Assembly (NCBI GenBank): GCA_900770225.1
Contig: CAAGJU010000190.1
Location: 1-42,989, forward strand
Direction of reading: 5' to 3'
Source of the DNA: Lachnospiraceae bacterium
Lineage (GTDB): Bacteria > Bacillota > Clostridia > Lachnospirales > Lachnospiraceae
Length of the DNA stretch: 42,989 bases
Of this stretch, positions 25,831 to 35,554 are shown in pieces. Below the pieces are notes generated by a model that was not told where the DNA came from, did not search any database, and saw only the letters and a list, made by a program, of their open reading frames with translations. The position numbers were made by a program, and so were the translations under genes. How positions within the stretch are numbered: the stretch's first letter is position 1; every line of letters begins with the position of its first letter.

Positions 25831-26826
25831 ATGCCAGGAGAGAGGATATACGGTTTTGATATCGGCAATTACCGCGTGAAGGTCGCGGCGATGAACGGCG
25901 GTGTTCTGCGCGATTTTATCTCTGTGCAGCACCCGGACAACATGGTGAAGAATAACCAGATCGTCTCATGGCAGGCAATGGGTGATTACCTGAAAGAGGT
26001 CATGAAGAGTGCCGGCATACGCGGCGGCAAGGCAGCCGTGGCACTGCCGCAGGACTCCTGTTTTATCCGCAGGACGACCATGCCGCTCATGACCGAGGCG
26101 CAGCTGAAGATCAACCTGCCCTACGAATTTCACGACTATATCTCGGACGACCCGGAGAAATATATCTACGACTACGCCGTGATAACGAGGACGGACAAGG
26201 ATATGGATCTGATGACGGTCGCAGCCTCCCGGGAACTGGTCTCGAAGTATAAGGAGATGTTCCACCGGGCAGGCATGAAGCTCACGGTGCTGGCACCTGA
26301 GGTCATGGCTTTCCAGAATATTTTTAACGATTACGGCAAACGGCACGGCATTCAGCAGGGGTCGAAGGACTACGTCGTCCTCGACCTCGGAGATGGAAAG
26401 ATTGACATTCATTTTTTCACGAAGGGTGAGTATGAGATCACCCGAAGCATGGAGCCGGGATGCCGCGCGATCTATGAAGAGGCTGCGAAGGCGACAGGCG
26501 AGGACAGTCACGCGATCCAGCGCGATGCGGAATCAAAGCTGATCACGGCTGAGAGCAAGGGCATCGAGAGCGAGATATCGGATATCTGCAGCAGCATCGC
26601 GGTGCAGATCATGCGAGTGCTGAACTTCTACAGCTTCAACAATCCGCACAATACGCTGGATACGCTTTACTGCTGCGGCGGCGGCACGAACATTCCGATC
26701 CTCATGAAAAATATCGCGGAGAATGCGGGGCTTCCGCTGAAAAACATGTCGGAGATCGTGCAGGTGGATCCGAAGTTTGACAAGCTGATCGTACAGAGTC
26801 CGCAGGCGCTTGGCATAGCGATGTAG
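25831..26826 (+). CDS. pilM: Type IV pilus assembly protein PilM (actin-like)
   Basis: The product has 331 residues with an AAGGAG site about 8 nt before the ATG. It shows an actin/FtsA-like fold: phosphate-1 motif YGFDIGNYRVKVAAMN at the N-terminus, phosphate-2-like VVLDLGDGKIDIHFF near 185 and an adenosine motif CCGGGTNIP near 290. PilM is cytoplasmic, binds the N-terminal tail of PilN and helps place PilB and PilC. pilN follows after 16 nt. Confidence 0.9.
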   Translation: MPGERIYGFDIGNYRVKVAAMNGGVLRDFISVQHPDNMVKNNQIVSWQAMGDYLKEVMKSAGIRGGKAAVALPQDSCFIRRTTMPLMTEAQLKINLPYEFHDYISDDPEKYIYDYAVITRTDKDMDLMTVAASRELVSKYKEMFHRAGMKLTVLAPEVMAFQNIFNDYGKRHGIQQGSKDYVVLDLGDGKIDIHFFTKGEYEITRSMEPGCRAIYEEAAKATGEDSHAIQRDAESKLITAESKGIESEISDICSSIAVQIMRVLNFYSFNNPHNTLDTLYCCGGGTNIPILMKNIAENAGLPLKNMSEIVQVDPKFDKLIVQSPQALGIAM

Positions 26827-26842
26827 GGAAGGGAGAAAAACA

Positions 26843-27577
26843 TTGGCAGATCTGAAAAAGTTTGCGCAGATACAGATCGGCGGAGGCGGGCGCGGAAAGT
26901 ACCCGGTGAAGACGAAGATCAATCTGATCGAAAAGGAAAACAGGCTGAAGCAGAACGTCATCGCCATTGTTGTCTTTGCCTGCTTTATGTGTGCGCTGGC
27001 GGTATTCACCAAGTTCATGGTCGTAGACAAGATCAACGAGGTATCTCAGGCGGAGCAGCGGTACAATACCGCGCAGGAAGCGCTTGATACGCTGAAGTCG
27101 CAGAACGAGAACTATGACCGCGTGGCGGAGGAGTACAGCCATTACGGCAACTCGATGCTCAATGACGACGAACTCTCACTGCAGGACCGTGCAAAAATGA
27201 TGGATGTCATTGACCAGAAGGTCAAGGTTGACAGCGGTATCCAGAGCATCGTCATCTCCGGCAATACGGCGACGCTCACGATCGAGAAGACAACGCTGGC
27301 GGAGGTTTCCGATGTTGTGGCTGCGCTGGAGGAGAGCGATATCGTGCAGTACGTGGCGCCTTCCACGGCGGAGCGGCAGGTCGACCAGGATGAGACCGTG
27401 GTCTCGTCGTCCGGCGAGGTAACGGTGCCGGCGCAGAATTACGTGACGGCGCAGATCGTCGTCACCTTCACTTCGCCCTATAACAATACATCTTCTTCTT
27501 CGTCATCGGAAGAAACGCTTTCCGATCAGCTGGCTGACAAGAAGACGGAAACGGAACAGGAGGGCATGAACTATTGA
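26843..27577 (+). CDS. pilN: Type IV pilus assembly protein PilN
   Basis: The product has 244 residues, starting with TTG at 26843 (GGGAG 7 nt upstream). A cytoplasmic tail contains KTKINLIEKENR (about 24-34), which fits the PilN motif that binds PilM. A single membrane helix follows at about 39-60, then a coiled coil (about 62-100) and a ferredoxin-like domain. The C-terminal tail has a poly-Ser run (NTSSSSSSEE) and acidic residues that are unusual for PilN. It overlaps pilO by 4 nt. Confidence 0.85.
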   Translation: MADLKKFAQIQIGGGGRGKYPVKTKINLIEKENRLKQNVIAIVVFACFMCALAVFTKFMVVDKINEVSQAEQRYNTAQEALDTLKSQNENYDRVAEEYSHYGNSMLNDDELSLQDRAKMMDVIDQKVKVDSGIQSIVISGNTATLTIEKTTLAEVSDVVAALEESDIVQYVAPSTAERQVDQDETVVSSSGEVTVPAQNYVTAQIVVTFTSPYNNTSSSSSSEETLSDQLADKKTETEQEGMNY

Positions 27578-28224
27578 AGCTGAACAGGAAATTATCCACA
27601 AAAGAAGTCGTGCTCTTTCTGGTCCTCGTGTTTGCTTTTCTGGCGCTGCTGTATTATGAAGTCGTGTACATTCCGCTGAACGAGCAGATCGCTTCCTATG
27701 ACACGACGGATATCGAGAGCCAGATGGAGCTCGAACAGGCGCGCGCGCAGAAGATCAAAGCCATGAACGAAGAGATGGATGCCAACAAGGCGGAGTCTGT
27801 CGGTGTCGTGGCCACCTACAACAATATCAAAAATGAAATGAAGGCGCTCAACGAGATCGTCGGGAAGGCGTCTACCTATAATTTTTCCTTCCAGGATCCC
27901 CTCGGCAGCGGTTCGACGGTCAGGAGAAATATCGATATCTCCTTCACGGCGGACAACTACGCAGACGCTGAGACGATCATCCGGGAACTTTACTCCTGCG
28001 AATACCGGCTGCTGATCCAGGACATGACCATCAGCCCGTCTACGTATGATGATCTGGAGACAGGCGATGTGGCCGTGAATATGACGGTGACTTTCTTTGA
28101 GACGACAGACGGCGCGACGACGACCGAGGGCATCGTATGGCAGGATAATGGCGACGGGACGACCGGCGACGGATCGGATACGTCATCGGATTCGACGGCG
28201 TCTTCGTCGACCAGTACAGGTTGA
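27574..28224 (+). CDS. pilO: Type IV pilus assembly protein PilO
   Basis: The product has 216 residues. The TTG start at 27574 overlaps the pilN stop, with AGGAGG about 10 nt upstream. There is one membrane helix at about residues 11-32, then a coiled coil and a ferredoxin-like domain. PilO pairs with PilN to form the alignment ring across the membrane. The last 25 residues are Asp/Gly/Ser/Thr-rich (TSSDSTASSSTSTG) and appear to be a disordered addition. No PilP or PilQ follows, as expected for a cell without an outer membrane. Confidence 0.85.
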   Translation: MKLNRKLSTKEVVLFLVLVFAFLALLYYEVVYIPLNEQIASYDTTDIESQMELEQARAQKIKAMNEEMDANKAESVGVVATYNNIKNEMKALNEIVGKASTYNFSFQDPLGSGSTVRRNIDISFTADNYADAETIIRELYSCEYRLLIQDMTISPSTYDDLETGDVAVNMTVTFFETTDGATTTEGIVWQDNGDGTTGDGSDTSSDSTASSSTSTG

Positions 28225-28242
28225 GCGGAATAGTTACCAGTT

Positions 28243-28445
28243 CATTTAACGGCTGCCGCAGCGACCGGCTCACTGTACGTTTTTCTGTTCGTTCGCGCGC
28301 GCTTATTTGCGGCCCTCTGCCAAAACGCGCAGCAAGGCTTTCAGCCTTGCTGCTTGAACGGTTGGCACCCGGGCCGCAGCTAGCGCGCTCGCTCACGACG
28401 AAAAACGCACAAAGGTCGCCGGTCATCTGCGGCAGCAGTTAAATG
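28243..28445. repeat. 203-nt imperfect palindrome between pilO and the giant pilin gene
   Basis: The sequence folds back on itself over almost its whole length. Matching pairs from outside to centre are CATTTAAC/GTTAAATG, GCTGCCGCAG/CTGCGGCAGC, GACCGGC/GCCGGTC, CGTTTTTC/GAAAAACG, GCGCGC/GCGCGC, GCGGCCC/GGGCCGC and TGCCAA/TTGGCA. The centre is an 11-bp perfect stem GCAGCAAGGCT (28329-28339) with a TTC loop. No T-run, ORF or transposase is present. It could be a miniature mobile element, a structured RNA or a strong transcription/processing barrier before the giant pilin gene. Confidence 0.85.
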
Positions 28446-28628
28446 GCTGCGAAGCCGCGAGCTAAAGACTGGCGCAGATTTATGAAGTTTTCAAAGTAAA
28501 CAGGTTTTCAAAATAAATAAAATTTTATGAAGTGTGCAGAGCTTATCTGATGAATTTCTATGAGCTGCGGAAGAAGTCAGGATAAAAACTCCGCGCAGAG
28601 CGGATCAGACAGGGAAGGCGAGACAGAT

Positions 28629-31600
28629 ATGACGCGAAAGGAAATACGAAAAAAGGGATTTACGCTGATGGAGCTGCTGGGCGTGGTGGCGATCATCGGC
28701 ATTCTCAGTGCTTTGATAGCCGTTGGCGTCATTGCGTATAACCGCTCCCTGAAGGTGATGGAACTGAATAATACGGCGGAGGAGATTTACATCGCCGCGC
28801 AGAACCACCTGACCGCGCTTCGTACCAATGCAGCTGCCAAAGACACGCTGGATACAATCGGCTACGGGACAAAAGCTTCATCGTTGTCAACAAGTGCGCC
28901 CGCCGACCTTAAAGATCAGAGTCAGTGGGAAGCAATCTATGCTTTTGACAACACATCGGCATCTTCCGGCAATACAGTAGCTTCCGATGGTACAGTGGCA
29001 TCCGGCGGTACAGGTACAGTAGCTTCCGGGAACGGTTCTTCCAATACGGCAGGCTATACGCAGTTAGCGACGTATATACTTCCGGCAGGCGCTGTGGACG
29101 GCACAGTTGCCGGTGAGGGCAATTCCTATATCATCGAATACAATCCGAAGACTTATACGGTGTACGGCGTTTTTTACGCGGACGGTAAGTCGTCGGTTCT
29201 TGGTCGTGATACTGGAGAGACAATCTCGGTAACAAACGACCTTGCCGACTTGAATAAAGAGGTAAAAGCGGACGAAAAAACAAAGATCACATCATACAAG
29301 CCGAACAACGGTAGTACTGGTATCTGTGTCGGCTACTATGGTGGAAGTGGTGCCGGCAGTCTGAATTCTGTCAGCCTGGATGGCAGTATCAGCGTCAAAC
29401 TGGTCAATGCAGAGAAACTGTATGCGGAGATCACGACAAAGGGATTATCCATCAGCGGCGCTTCAGCATCAGACCAGACAAAGAAAAATATTCGTCTCTG
29501 GCTTACGGTCACGGGCAAAACCAGTGGTGCAATTAAGACATACGGCTGCACGATCGATGCTTCCGGTAATACGGATGACAGTAAAACGGATAATGCCTGG
29601 AAGCAGCAGGGAAATGCTGATAAGACCAGTACAAATTCCGGTTTAACTGTGACGCGGCGGGTTGTTCTCGATGATATAACGACTTCGGGCTGGCATTTTG
29701 CTGAGATCTTCAGCAATAGCGACGACAGCAGCTTGCATTTTATCCCCGGCGAGGATATTACGGTCTCCGCGTCGGCAGCAGTCACGGACAGTCTGTCGAA
29801 TATTGTATACAGCAATGGTACGCAGAGCACGAACAGCCTTTTTGCCTCGCTTCAGAAATCATCGAATGGAACGAGTGCAGCTTCCGGTGCTTCGGGAAGC
29901 ACTTCCGGTGGTAGTTCAACGAGCAAGACCACGGAGACGGTAACCATCGCCAATTTCCGACATTTGGAAAATCTTTCTCCAGACGTTTCTCATGTGCTGG
30001 GAATGACGTCGGGAGATGATACCGGTAACGCGGTATCTCTGACACAGTCAGCAGAGAAGGCGACAAATGGGAATAATAAATATCAGAGCGGGAAATACCA
30101 GTTTGCCGCCGTACTGGGAAATGACCTGACCGGTGTCAGCACAAATACAAAATCAGACAGCAGTTCCCGGTCATGGCGGGGATTCCTTCAGCAAATTCAG
30201 ATACTGAATGGAAAAGATTCTTCAGCCATTAACGGAGAAGTATCAGTGTATTACTGCGCCAATAATCAGTCATCAGGAACGACGGCTTCGTCACAGACGG
30301 CTTCCTGCACGGCAGTCGGGTCTTTTGCGCCCGTGAGAAATGATTATCTGTCCGGATTTGACGGGTTGAATCACACCATTGAAGGAGTACTGATCAGCAG
30401 TGATGAGACATCATCTGGTGCGAGAGGACTCTTCAGCATTGTCGGCCCTGTACAGGATTGTGAGCTGAAAAATGTCACATTAAAGAATTTCGATATTACC
30501 GCTGCGTCAACAAGCGACAGCAACGAGGTTGAGAACTATAATACCGAATCTGCCAAAATCAATAAAATTATCCCTGCAGGAAGTCTTGTCGGTATTATTG
30601 CTCCACAGGAATCTGCATCTGTAAAGGTGTCTGGAGTAACGGTTCTTGAGGATAATTCCAATACCTGTGGGGTATGGGGAAGCAATGAGCAGGACTATGC
30701 TACTGTCTGTGGCGGGTTGATCGGCGAAATTTACACAGCAGATAATGGTGCAAAAGTTTCTGTGAAGAATAGTTCGTCGTCCGTCTATGTGAAAAGTGGA
30801 ACAACTGCATCTGAACGGTCGTTCAGCAAGATGGACGTTGCCGGAGGCCTGATTGGCATAATCTCTGATAAAAATGGAACGATATCCGTCGAAGATTCTT
30901 ATTCAGGTGGACATACAGAGGATGCCCTCTCAAAGCCTTACTATGCGATGACGAACAAAGAGAGAGGCACTGCAGATGCCGGATGGAATGTAACGGCGGG
31001 AAACTCCGCTGGGGGCCTGATCGGTGGTATCTATACTTCGAAAACCTCCAGCAATAAGATTTTGATCTCTAACGTCTATTCTACAGCATCGGCAGCGTGT
31101 GTAGATCGTGACGGCAATGTGATTTCTGAGAGTGATGCCGGAGGGCTGATCGGATATATTTCCAGCAATACATATCAAACAAACATCCTTTCGGTTAGAA
31201 ATAGCTATTGCACTGGACTTCTGGAGGGCACTTATAAAGGGGGTATTGCAGGTTATATTGCGCTGGCCGGTGACAAGTCTGTCACAACTGAGTTGACGGA
31301 TGAGCAGGTAAATCAGGAATTGGTTCGGATTTTTTCAAATTGCGCATGGCTCAAGGGTGTTAACGATGAAGATACGCCTTGTGCAAATGTGCTGTCGCTT
31401 CAGCAGGGCAATGGCTATCAGCTGAAAAAGCCAAAATCGGCTGAGGATAATTCGACAAAGAATCAGGCGATGGTGCAGAAAAGTACCTCTGATCTTCGGG
31501 TTGCAACAAATAAGGAGGGAACGGCAACTCCTTATGATACAAAAAATTTAAGTACGACATATGAATTCCGTCTGGTTACAAATCATCATTACGGAGATTG

Positions 31601-34600
31601 GCCTGTTGTCACATCCTCCAAAGTCACCAGCAATGGAAATCGCAACATGATTGAAATCGATACAGAGAGCAACCTGGTTGCTGTTCTGATCACTGGTCTT
31701 CAGAGTGGAGGACATATTTATCTCGTTTTTAATAACAATGCTCTTCAGGCTGATAAACTTCTGTCGGCAAGTTCACTTAGCCAGATCATTACAAAATGGA
31801 ATGATAACAAGCCGGCAGAACTTGATAATTCAAGGGACACTCATAACTGGCAGTATCTTCTCCAAATAACGTCAAATAAGGACGGAACCTATCATTATTC
31901 GTTTTCACTGGATAATATTTCTCAGCCATCTGGGTTCAGTTTTTATCAATTGGCAGGAAAAGATTTGTATTACGGTGAAAACCTTGATATTCGGATTATG
32001 ACAAACGTCACGAAAAACACCGATCCGATGAATCGGAAATATTGTGATGATGTAGATGACGAAGGGAATAAAGATCTTGTTGTTAACAGTCTGTTTGAGA
32101 CCATTTTCACAACGGAGACATTGAATGAGAAAGGTGCAATGAATGAAGGCTCCATTCAATTGTCGTCTGCAGTCATCCAAAGTAATATCTCGTATTTGAA
32201 TTTCAACAATGGAAAGGATTTGAAAGATGAAATCCTAAAGAAAGAAAATGGAAAGCTTGTGGCAAATTTCAGCCCGAGAAGATCAGACAATTCAAGATAT
32301 ACTGCTGTCGTCAACAACTGCAGGCACCTTGAGAATCTGAGCGATCAAATATCGCACGTAGACACTCAGAATGAGAATGAAGGACGATTTATCCTGACTA
32401 ATGCCGTACAGGGCTGCGATATTGTATGGAAACAGTTATGGAGTTCAGAGACATCTCCGTATAAAACGGAATATGAGTCATATGTTAAGGAACTGAAAGA
32501 GAAGAACAATGGTGTCACTAATATCTATCTTAGTGGCAGTAAAAAAACAAATGATGATTATTTTCTTCCCATACATTTGACTGCTAAAAGTCAACTTGTT
32601 TCCTATGATGGCGGTGGGCACGTTATTGCTGGCATGGATGTAGGCGCATTAGCTAATGAAGATGATCAGAGCCAGCGTTTTGGACTTTTTGGATGGGTTC
32701 AGACTTCAACGATTAATGAATTTACGGTTCAGAACCTCACCCTGGAGGATCCAAAGGTTGCGGGGGCGACGCAGGCGGGATATTTGATCGGGCACAGCGA
32801 TCGGAAGCTGAATCTAAAGAATGATCATATTACCTATCGATATCTTACTAATCCGACAGTACAAACATCTCAGGATTGCGGAGGATTGGTTGGAGATGCA
32901 GAAGGAGGTATTAGTGTAATCAATTGCAGTATCAGTGCGGGTACCTTTACGTTACGTAGCACTGGATCTGAAGGCATCTGCGTAGGTGGACTGATTGGCA
33001 AGGTAAATGGATCAGTATCAATAAGCGGGAGCTTTATCGCTTGTTCAGATTCAATGACTATTGCCAATAGCCAGTATGCAGGTGGCTTGATAGCGGGAGG
33101 AGGGTCAACGAAAGATGTTACGGTTACTGATAGTTATGTAATGGCGTCAGAATTGACTGTTGTTTCTACTTCAGGTGATGCTTATAGCGGCGGAATTGTA
33201 GCAGTGGGGTCAGGCTCCACTACTATAGAAAAATCTTATGTTGAATCAAATTTGGCAAGAATTGAAAGTAACGGAACGGGAGGCGGTGGTAGAGCCGGTG
33301 GGATTATTGGCAGCGTTTCTTCTTCGATTAGTTTGACAATAAAAGACTGTCATATCAGCGGACAGGCAGCGCTGATTATGATTGATGGTGTAGGAAATGT
33401 CGGAGGACTCGCTGGTGAAATCAGTAAACCAAAAGATCTGAAAATCAGTAATTCGTATGTATCTGCGTACATATATGGTAAAAAAGCTAATAATGCGGGT
33501 GGTCTTGTTGGAAAACTTGAAACCTCTGCGACAAACGACATATATTCGGAAATATCTGATTGTTACGTCTCTGGAAGGACAAGCGGGGATTATTATTTAG
33601 AATCAACAGAAATCCCCAACAACCAAACGCAACTAAATACTAATCCAATAATGAATGTCATTGGTGTAAAAAATGCTGGTGGCCTGATTGGTTCATTAAC
33701 AAGTGGTAACGTACGGATAAGTCAGACTTTTTCATGTGCTTCCGTCTATACGGCATCCACGGATACTAACGATGTAGGAATAACAGGGGGCATTATCGGT
33801 TATTATCAGGGGGGTGATAACAACAAGCTCGATCTTCAGTCGGTCTATGCCACAGGTCTGGTTAAAACAGCAATATCGGCAGGTATTAGAGGAACAATGA
33901 TCGGCAGTGTCAAAGATCAGACATGGCTAACAGTTTCTGATTCAACTAAGGGTGCATATGCGTTATCTGGTGTGAATGATGGAAATGTTGAAACCGTCGG
34001 TGATAATGAAACAGCCGTTAAAATTTTCCAAACTGAACCGTACAGTTCGCTGAAAAGAAAAGATGATTCTACGGTTGTTACGTATGCATATGATGCAGCA
34101 TTGAAGGATTCCGCTGGAAATAGCATTGCATATGCGTATCCAATTTGGACAAAAAAATATGTGCACGGGAGCGTTTTCTCGTCTGATTATTACTATGACG
34201 GAGATTGGATAAATTTTGAAGGTGGGACGGATGTCAAGTCTATCACTGTGTCACCATCTTCGTTAAATTTGCTTTCGGGAGAAACGGGGAAACTCGCTGT
34301 AATGATCAGCCCGCGTTCAGCTGCAACACAGCCTGTGACATGGACCTCAGATAATACGGCAGTTGCTACTGTGGATTCTTCTGGAATTGTAACTGGGGTT
34401 GGTGAGGGATCAGTGACGATTACAGCGTCAGTAGGAGGTACTTCTGATACCTGTACTGTCACTGTCACTGATGTTGACTGGGTGAAGAATGTTTCTCTTA
34501 CTCTTAATGGGAAGAATGTATCAGACAACAGTCTTCAGTATATCTGTAAGGGTGTTACTGCCACCCTTGATGTGCAAGGTTTAACGGACGCTGACGCTAC

Positions 34601-35228
34601 AGTTGGTTGGGAATTTGATCCGAAACCGAGTAATTCTTGGAAAGTTGGTTCCTATGGTATGAATATCCAAACCCAGTCGGATTATACGACTGCAACAGTT
34701 ACTATAACAAAGGACGGCGTCTCTATTAAAAAGAGTGTTCAATTACAGGCATTGCCACAGACAAGTGGTAATACATTTGATAATTGGACCGTCTATCCTG
34801 AACTGAAAATGGCAGATGGGTCAACACTTTCTCAAAAAAATAATACGGATACAAGGGTTGTAAAAGGGTACACTCAGGGCGGCTATCTGTATATGTATAT
34901 TTCGGATTCGGGAACTGTACCGTTTGGCAATGCGTCAGATGATGGAACTCATCATTATTTATATCTAAAAGTTGACGAAACGCCTGTGGTGGTTGATATA
35001 AAAGATAAAAATAATGCTTCCGTAACGTTTTTATCAAATCAAGGGAATTATTATTCGGCAGAAAATGTAAATGCTTTAATTTCGGATAGTGGAATGCAGA
35101 TTAGTTTTAAAATATATATTCCTAATACATCTAGTAAAACAGCACAAAGTATCAGCCTTCAGGATTATGGAAGCAATTCGCCTGATAATTCATATAACTA
35201 TACACTGACGGGGATTCTCTCATTCTAA
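28629..35228 (+). CDS. Giant type IV prepilin with GLUG-like repeats and BIG2 domain (adhesin-like pilin)
   Basis: The product has 2199 residues from the ATG at 28629 (AAGG about 10 nt upstream); a frame start at 28560 has no site. The leader MTRKEIRKKG precedes FTLMELLGVVAIIGILSALI, a classic prepilin site with Glu at +5. Ordinary pilins have about 150-250 residues. A module containing RHLENLS occurs twice (near 444 and 1232). About 15 GGLIG-type Gly-rich motifs resembling GLUG repeats lie between about 690 and 1735, often with NSY or DSY nearby, suggesting a beta-helix. A BIG2 Ig-like domain is at about 1868-1946. The gene turns clearly AT-richer after about 31,500, hinting at a chimaera. 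Role as a pilus-borne adhesin is inferred. Confidence 0.88.
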   Translation: MTRKEIRKKGFTLMELLGVVAIIGILSALIAVGVIAYNRSLKVMELNNTAEEIYIAAQNHLTALRTNAAAKDTLDTIGYGTKASSLSTSAPADLKDQSQWEAIYAFDNTSASSGNTVASDGTVASGGTGTVASGNGSSNTAGYTQLATYILPAGAVDGTVAGEGNSYIIEYNPKTYTVYGVFYADGKSSVLGRDTGETISVTNDLADLNKEVKADEKTKITSYKPNNGSTGICVGYYGGSGAGSLNSVSLDGSISVKLVNAEKLYAEITTKGLSISGASASDQTKKNIRLWLTVTGKTSGAIKTYGCTIDASGNTDDSKTDNAWKQQGNADKTSTNSGLTVTRRVVLDDITTSGWHFAEIFSNSDDSSLHFIPGEDITVSASAAVTDSLSNIVYSNGTQSTNSLFASLQKSSNGTSAASGASGSTSGGSSTSKTTETVTIANFRHLENLSPDVSHVLGMTSGDDTGNAVSLTQSAEKATNGNNKYQSGKYQFAAVLGNDLTGVSTNTKSDSSSRSWRGFLQQIQILNGKDSSAINGEVSVYYCANNQSSGTTASSQTASCTAVGSFAPVRNDYLSGFDGLNHTIEGVLISSDETSSGARGLFSIVGPVQDCELKNVTLKNFDITAASTSDSNEVENYNTESAKINKIIPAGSLVGIIAPQESASVKVSGVTVLEDNSNTCGVWGSNEQDYATVCGGLIGEIYTADNGAKVSVKNSSSSVYVKSGTTASERSFSKMDVAGGLIGIISDKNGTISVEDSYSGGHTEDALSKPYYAMTNKERGTADAGWNVTAGNSAGGLIGGIYTSKTSSNKILISNVYSTASAACVDRDGNVISESDAGGLIGYISSNTYQTNILSVRNSYCTGLLEGTYKGGIAGYIALAGDKSVTTELTDEQVNQELVRIFSNCAWLKGVNDEDTPCANVLSLQQGNGYQLKKPKSAEDNSTKNQAMVQKSTSDLRVATNKEGTATPYDTKNLSTTYEFRLVTNHHYGDWPVVTSSKVTSNGNRNMIEIDTESNLVAVLITGLQSGGHIYLVFNNNALQADKLLSASSLSQIITKWNDNKPAELDNSRDTHNWQYLLQITSNKDGTYHYSFSLDNISQPSGFSFYQLAGKDLYYGENLDIRIMTNVTKNTDPMNRKYCDDVDDEGNKDLVVNSLFETIFTTETLNEKGAMNEGSIQLSSAVIQSNISYLNFNNGKDLKDEILKKENGKLVANFSPRRSDNSRYTAVVNNCRHLENLSDQISHVDTQNENEGRFILTNAVQGCDIVWKQLWSSETSPYKTEYESYVKELKEKNNGVTNIYLSGSKKTNDDYFLPIHLTAKSQLVSYDGGGHVIAGMDVGALANEDDQSQRFGLFGWVQTSTINEFTVQNLTLEDPKVAGATQAGYLIGHSDRKLNLKNDHITYRYLTNPTVQTSQDCGGLVGDAEGGISVINCSISAGTFTLRSTGSEGICVGGLIGKVNGSVSISGSFIACSDSMTIANSQYAGGLIAGGGSTKDVTVTDSYVMASELTVVSTSGDAYSGGIVAVGSGSTTIEKSYVESNLARIESNGTGGGGRAGGIIGSVSSSISLTIKDCHISGQAALIMIDGVGNVGGLAGEISKPKDLKISNSYVSAYIYGKKANNAGGLVGKLETSATNDIYSEISDCYVSGRTSGDYYLESTEIPNNQTQLNTNPIMNVIGVKNAGGLIGSLTSGNVRISQTFSCASVYTASTDTNDVGITGGIIGYYQGGDNNKLDLQSVYATGLVKTAISAGIRGTMIGSVKDQTWLTVSDSTKGAYALSGVNDGNVETVGDNETAVKIFQTEPYSSLKRKDDSTVVTYAYDAALKDSAGNSIAYAYPIWTKKYVHGSVFSSDYYYDGDWINFEGGTDVKSITVSPSSLNLLSGETGKLAVMISPRSAATQPVTWTSDNTAVATVDSSGIVTGVGEGSVTITASVGGTSDTCTVTVTDVDWVKNVSLTLNGKNVSDNSLQYICKGVTATLDVQGLTDADATVGWEFDPKPSNSWKVGSYGMNIQTQSDYTTATVTITKDGVSIKKSVQLQALPQTSGNTFDNWTVYPELKMADGSTLSQKNNTDTRVVKGYTQGGYLYMYISDSGTVPFGNASDDGTHHYLYLKVDETPVVVDIKDKNNASVTFLSNQGNYYSAENVNALISDSGMQISFKIYIPNTSSKTAQSISLQDYGSNSPDNSYNYTLTGILSF

Positions 35229-35234
35229 CATGAT

Positions 35235-35274
35235 AACTTTGCGGCAGCTTCCAAACGGATGCTGCCGCAAAGTT
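35235..35274 (+). terminator. Terminator-like 14-bp perfect stem after the giant pilin gene
   Basis: AACTTTGCGGCAGC (35235-35248) pairs perfectly with 35261-35274 around a 12-nt loop, 6 nt after the stop. The stem ends AAAGTT and is followed by GATTTA, so the T-run is weak. The next 280 nt up to the ATPase gene are AT-rich and hold nothing I recognise apart from scattered promoter-like hexamers. Confidence 0.6.
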
Positions 35275-35554
35275 GATTTAGCGTGAAAATAAAGTTGAAT
35301 TCGCTTGTGAAATAATCGGATGAGATGACAGGGATCAGATATGACTGGCGAGCACATGATCAAAACAGTGACGCCTTTATTGGAAATTTCGAATTCAGTT
35401 GTGATGTCTTACTCAGTGGTGTAAAATTTAAATAAACAAATCTGTTGGAATCTAATCAAAGAAAAAACCTGTAAATCTCTACAAAAATAGCGGTTAGATA
35501 AGTATTTGACGTTGATATATTACCAGTAGTTTGACTGTTACCGGGAGACCAGCT

